Part shown: piece by piece, positions 5,989 through 8,991 of the stretch | How positions within the stretch are numbered: position 1 is the stretch's first letter | Layout: each line of letters starts with the position of its first letter | Source of the DNA: Acholeplasmatales bacterium | GTDB taxonomy: Bacteria > Bacillota_I > Bacilli_A > Izemoplasmatales > Hujiaoplasmataceae | Length of the DNA stretch: 8,991 nt | Assembly: GCA_003477305.1 (NCBI GenBank) | Contig: DMTN01000058.1 | Span: 61,132 to 70,122 of the forward strand | Direction of reading: 5' to 3' | Made by a program: the position numbers and the translations under genes | The notes under the pieces: generated by a model | Told to the model about the DNA's origin: nothing | What the model saw: only the letters and a program-made list of their open reading frames with translations | The model's database searches: none

Positions 5989-7509
5989 ATGAAACGGATT
6001 TTCCTTGTCATCATGCTGCTCGTGCTCGTGATGTTCATCTATTCGGCCGCAGCGGTCCAATACATCACGTTCAATTCCCTCAACAATATCATGCCCAGCT
6101 GGATCGTCGTCCTCGCCATTGAAATCTTGCTCGGCCTCGCCGCGATCGGCGTGACGATCCGGATCGTCCTGAAGCAGACGTATGCCTATCATAAGTCGCA
6201 TTGGATTCTGATCATGTTGCTAAGCCCGGTGGTCGGCATCATCCTTTATGCCGTCTTCGCCCGCGACTTTCGGACCGGCTCGCTGACCCGGACCCGTCCG
6301 TTGATCGCCAGCAAGGCGTTCCTCAAACTTGAGGAGACGACTTCGCCCGATTACGCAGCACATCCATCCGGCGAGATCTTCCGCTACATCCATGCCATCA
6401 CCGGCCGTGCGGTCTACGACGGCGATACGTCCGTCGGGATTCTTTCCAACGGCGACGTCTTCTTTCCCCGCCTCATCGCAGAACTCGAAAAAGCCAAGGA
6501 ATACATCCTCATGGAGTTCTACATCATCAAGACCGACCGGATCGGGCACCAAGTGCTCGACATCCTGGCCAGAAAAGCCCGCGAAGGCATCGATGTCCGG
6601 TTGCTTTATGACCATTTTGGGTCGAACAAGCATCTGAATGCGAGATACATGAAAGACCTGAAGGCGGCCGGCGTGCATGTCGCCGTCTTCGATCCACAGC
6701 AGATTTCCTTTGTCGACACGAACGTCAACTTCCGGAACCACCGCAAGGCGACGATCATCGACGGCAAGGTCGGATTCCTCGGCGGGCTCAATCTCGGCGA
6801 CGAATACAACCACGATTCGAAGCGGTTCGGCTTCTGGCGAGACACGCACGTGATGCTCGAAGGCAACGGCGTGACCTCGATCCAGAACGTCTTCATCAAG
6901 GACTGGTACTATGTCACCGGCGCCGTGCTGGAAAAGCCGCTCGACAAAACCGTCGTGTCGTTCCCGGGCCTGCTCGCGATCATCGAATCCGGACCCGATT
7001 TCGAAAACGGATTGATCAAGGAAGTCTATCTTAAGATGATCAACTCCGCGAAACGGTCGATCAAGATCGCCACGCCTTACCTGATCCTCGAACCGGAAAT
7101 GATGATTTCGCTCAAGATCGCCGCGCAGAGCGGCGTCGCGATCGACATCCTCGTCCCCGGCAAAAGCGACTACGCGATGGTCGGATTCGCTACCCGCTCC
7201 TATTACGAGACGCTGCTTTCATACGGGATCCGGGTCCATGAGTTCGTCGATACCTTCGTCCACTCGAAGATCCTCATCGTCGACGACGATCTCGCCTCCG
7301 TCGGTTCGGTCAACTTCGACCCGCGGAGCTTTCATCTCAATTTCGAAGCGACGGCAGTGTTCGAGAACGCCGCGGTGAACGATCTTGTGGCCGCGTTTGC
7401 GGCGGATCTCGAGAAGGCGCCGTCCATCGATTTGGAACAATGGAAACAACGCGGTATGCTCAAACGGCTCCTGCAGGGTCTCTTCAACCTGTTCAGCCCG
7501 CTATTCTGA
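5989..7509 (+). CDS. cls: Cardiolipin synthase, phospholipase D family (two HKD motifs)
   Basis: A 506-residue membrane enzyme that should join two phosphatidylglycerol molecules to give cardiolipin and glycerol at the cytoplasmic membrane. Three hydrophobic segments lie at the N-terminus, near residues 3-23, 37-60 and 71-91; the latter two with the intervening residues match the phospholipase D nuclease N-terminal region typical of bacterial Cls. Two HxKxxxxD motifs follow: His251-Lys253-Asp258 (HRKATIID) and His425-Lys427-Asp432 (HSKILIVD). Each is followed by the usual G-S/G-x-N segment (GGLNLGDEY and GSVNFDPRS). The length is about that of ordinary bacterial Cls (480-510) and both catalytic motifs are intact. 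The gene is first in a compact run with a small membrane protein and rmuC. Other phospholipase D-family phosphatidyltransferases are possible, but the N-terminal membrane region and length favour Cls. Confidence 0.95.
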   Translation: MKRIFLVIMLLVLVMFIYSAAAVQYITFNSLNNIMPSWIVVLAIEILLGLAAIGVTIRIVLKQTYAYHKSHWILIMLLSPVVGIILYAVFARDFRTGSLTRTRPLIASKAFLKLEETTSPDYAAHPSGEIFRYIHAITGRAVYDGDTSVGILSNGDVFFPRLIAELEKAKEYILMEFYIIKTDRIGHQVLDILARKAREGIDVRLLYDHFGSNKHLNARYMKDLKAAGVHVAVFDPQQISFVDTNVNFRNHRKATIIDGKVGFLGGLNLGDEYNHDSKRFGFWRDTHVMLEGNGVTSIQNVFIKDWYYVTGAVLEKPLDKTVVSFPGLLAIIESGPDFENGLIKEVYLKMINSAKRSIKIATPYLILEPEMMISLKIAAQSGVAIDILVPGKSDYAMVGFATRSYYETLLSYGIRVHEFVDTFVHSKILIVDDDLASVGSVNFDPRSFHLNFEATAVFENAAVNDLVAAFAADLEKAPSIDLEQWKQRGMLKRLLQGLFNLFSPLF

Positions 7510-7511
7510 TC

Positions 7512-7516
7512 GGAGG
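7512..7516 (+). promoter_or_regulatory. Shine-Dalgarno GGAGG of the 36-residue membrane protein
   Basis: GGAGG begins 3 nt after the TGA stop of cls and lies 7 nt before the ATG at 7524. The frame is open from an upstream ATG at 7440 inside cls, but that one lacks a ribosome binding site, so 7524 is chosen. Confidence 0.75.
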
Positions 7517-7523
7517 GATCATC

Positions 7524-7634
7524 ATGTCATTCGCCATTACCGGACTCGTCATGGTCGCGATCGCCATCGCGACCCTCGTCGGCATCGTCGTCACCCTCGT
7601 CCGCCGCGGCAAGAACCGCAAGGACGAGGAATAG
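7524..7634 (+). CDS. Small single-pass membrane protein, 36 residues, function unknown
   Basis: I do not recognise this protein. Residues 4-27 are a continuous hydrophobic stretch (ITGLVMVAIAIATLVGIVVTLV in part), long enough for one membrane helix. It is followed by a charged tail, RRGKNRKDEE, whose basic residues next to the helix predict an N-out, C-in orientation. It is too small for a catalytic domain; known proteins of this shape often bind and modulate a larger membrane protein. It has a well-placed GGAGG and sits 14 nt after cls and 11 nt before rmuC, so it is probably co-transcribed with both. Cardiolipin synthase is the obvious candidate partner, by position only. Evidence that it is real: ribosome binding site, spacing, a sensible membrane-protein composition, and lack of overlap with either neighbour. 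Confidence 0.72.
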   Translation: MSFAITGLVMVAIAIATLVGIVVTLVRRGKNRKDEE

Positions 7635-7645
7635 GGAGCCTGCCC

Positions 7646-8941
7646 ATGGGATTCGTGGAAATCGCCCTCATCGTCCTCCTCGTTCTCGCCATCCTCCTCG
7701 TCGCCGCGGCGGCTTATTTTCTGTTTCGTCCGAAACGCCTTGACGGCGCGAAGGATGAAATCGCCCGTCTGGCGAAGGATACCCAGGACGGCATCGCCGG
7801 ACTCCGGCAAGCCGTCACCGAATCGATCTATCATTCGATCATCACCTTCAACGAGAAGGTCAATCTGAAACTCTCCGACAACGCCGACAAGTCCGCCGGC
7901 AACATCGCCGATTTCCGCGTCAACGTGAACAAGGAACTCGCCGAGTTCCAGGAAAAAATCGGGACGAAGCTGAACGCCGAATTCAAAGCGATGGCGGATA
8001 CGGTCGAAAAGCAGATGGGCGCCATCAACACCAAGGTCGAAGACCGGCTGTCCCAGGGGTTCCGAAGCACGAACGAGACCTTCCTGCAGATCGCCGAGCG
8101 CGTCAAGGTCATCGACGAGGCGCAGAAGAAGATCGAAAGCCTGTCGACCGACATGATGAGCCTCCAGCAGATTCTCACCAACAACCAGACCCGCGGATCG
8201 TTCGGCGAATTCCAGCTGAACCAGATCCTCTCGAACGTGTTCGGGGCGGACAATCGAACGTTGTTTGACACGCAGGTCACGCTTAAGGAAGCCAAAGGAA
8301 AATCGGAGGGCGTCCGCGTCGACGCCGTCGTTTTCATGCCGGGATCCAACGGCGGCAGCGCGATGCTGCCGATCGACTCGAAATTTCCCTTCTCCGAATA
8401 CTCCAAACTTTTCGACAACAAGACACTGTCTCGCGAAGAAGAGGAAAAAACGATCCAATTGTTCGGCGCGAACGTCAAGAAGCACATCACCGCGATCGCT
8501 TCGAAATACATCATTCCCGGCATCACGACCGATTACGCCCTGATGTTCGTCGCCTCCGACGGGATTCTCGCCTTGATCCATTCCCATATGCAGAACGTCG
8601 TCGAATACGCCCGCGAGAAACGCATCACGATCGTTTCGCCCACCACGCTGATTCCGCTTCTGGCGTCCTATCGCGCGGTCAAGATCGATTTCGAACGCAC
8701 CAAGTACAGCACGCAGATCCAAAAAGAACTCAATCTTCTCGAGAAGGAATTCGCCCGTTTCGACGAAGATTGGAACAAATTGTCCGAAAATATCCAGAAA
8801 CTTTCCAAACAAAGCGGCGAAGTGAATTCCCATGTGCAGAAGATTTCCAACAAGTTCAGTCAAATCAAGAATGTCGATATTCCTGAAGAACGGGCGCCGG
8901 AAGCGCCTCGGATCGAAGAGCGGACCGAACAATCCGACTGA
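7646..8941 (+). CDS. rmuC: RmuC family protein, membrane-anchored putative nuclease
   Basis: A 431-residue member of the RmuC family, which in E. coli limits rearrangements at inverted repeats and is predicted to be a nuclease. Residues 5-27 form an N-terminal membrane anchor. Residues 35-180 are charged, heptad-rich and likely coiled coil. The core domain (about 180-350) has the family pattern: NNQTRGSFGEFQL with Glu188, then RVDAVVF with Asp226, then LPIDSKFPF with Asp244 and Lys246. This matches the (D/E)...D...DxK layout of PD-(D/E)xK nuclease folds. A second coiled coil (about 350-405) and an acidic tail finish the protein. The start at 7646 has GGGAG (7634-7638), overlapping the preceding stop codon, 7 nt upstream; an earlier in-frame ATG at 7385 lies inside cls and is rejected. 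The length is similar to usual RmuC proteins. Biochemical activity is poorly established for the family. Confidence 0.93.
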   Translation: MGFVEIALIVLLVLAILLVAAAAYFLFRPKRLDGAKDEIARLAKDTQDGIAGLRQAVTESIYHSIITFNEKVNLKLSDNADKSAGNIADFRVNVNKELAEFQEKIGTKLNAEFKAMADTVEKQMGAINTKVEDRLSQGFRSTNETFLQIAERVKVIDEAQKKIESLSTDMMSLQQILTNNQTRGSFGEFQLNQILSNVFGADNRTLFDTQVTLKEAKGKSEGVRVDAVVFMPGSNGGSAMLPIDSKFPFSEYSKLFDNKTLSREEEEKTIQLFGANVKKHITAIASKYIIPGITTDYALMFVASDGILALIHSHMQNVVEYAREKRITIVSPTTLIPLLASYRAVKIDFERTKYSTQIQKELNLLEKEFARFDEDWNKLSENIQKLSKQSGEVNSHVQKISNKFSQIKNVDIPEERAPEAPRIEERTEQSD

Positions 8942-8991
8942 GCAATCGATCCCTACGGACGATTCCATGTTACTTCCAGTTCTAAACGCAA
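8942..8991. other. Tail after rmuC with no assignable feature
   Basis: These 50 bases hold no convincing terminator hairpin. An ATG at 8967 opens a frame (MLLPVLNA...) that runs off the window, but no clear Shine-Dalgarno precedes it. It may be the start of another gene; it cannot be decided from this sequence. Confidence 0.3.

Noticed and set aside
7385..7645. N-terminal extension of rmuC back to 7385
   Set aside because: It runs through the end of cls and the whole small membrane protein gene, is Arg-rich nonsense in composition, and the ATG at 7646 begins a normal membrane anchor with a ribosome site.
7493..8968. 491-codon open frame on the - strand opposite rmuC
   Set aside because: It is the antisense shadow of a clear RmuC gene in GC-rich DNA. 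Its product is rich in Asp, Arg, Gly and Val without domain motifs, and it has no supporting ribosome site.
8967..8991. Start of another gene at the ATG at 8967
   Set aside because: Only eight codons are visible and no clear ribosome binding site precedes it, so it is not called as a gene.

Overview
The window reads as a GC-rich bacterial chromosome segment with every supported gene on the + strand. It looks like a Bacillota or Mycoplasmatota-type organism: strong Shine-Dalgarno sequences of the GAGGTGATC and GGAGG type, TATAAT-like promoters in short AT-rich gaps, and a typical Gram-positive heterodimeric ABC exporter. Two genes end in TGA and tryptophan is written TGG, so the standard bacterial code applies. 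The taxonomic placement is inference; no rRNA or other marker gene is present.

Layout. Positions 2-970 are the 3' part of a GH13 alpha-amylase-family gene, closed by a GC-rich hairpin. A promoter near 1059-1087 precedes two overlapping ABC half-transporter genes (1116-2900 and 2893-4689). Their complementary defects (a degenerate Walker B in the first, a degenerate signature motif in the second) mark them as the two halves of one asymmetric exporter. A short AT-rich gap with a perfect TATAAT leads into a 365-residue protein (4756-5853) with a Pro/Glu octapeptide stalk followed by four DUF1508 (YegP-like) modules. This single-gene unit ends in a strong intrinsic terminator (5871-5910).

A second promoter region, probably extended -10 type, then drives a compact run: a two-HKD cardiolipin synthase (5989-7509), a 36-residue single-pass membrane protein (7524-7634), and a membrane-anchored RmuC-family protein (7646-8941). 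The gaps are 14 and 11 nt. No terminator is visible after rmuC, so the operon may continue past the window.

Working together. The exporter halves almost certainly act as one machine. Cardiolipin synthase, the miniprotein and RmuC are probably co-transcribed and all are membrane-associated, but no shared pathway can be shown from sequence. Nothing here is a mobile element, CRISPR array, RNA gene or recognisable defence system. The least explained items are the DUF1508 stalk protein and the 36-residue membrane protein.
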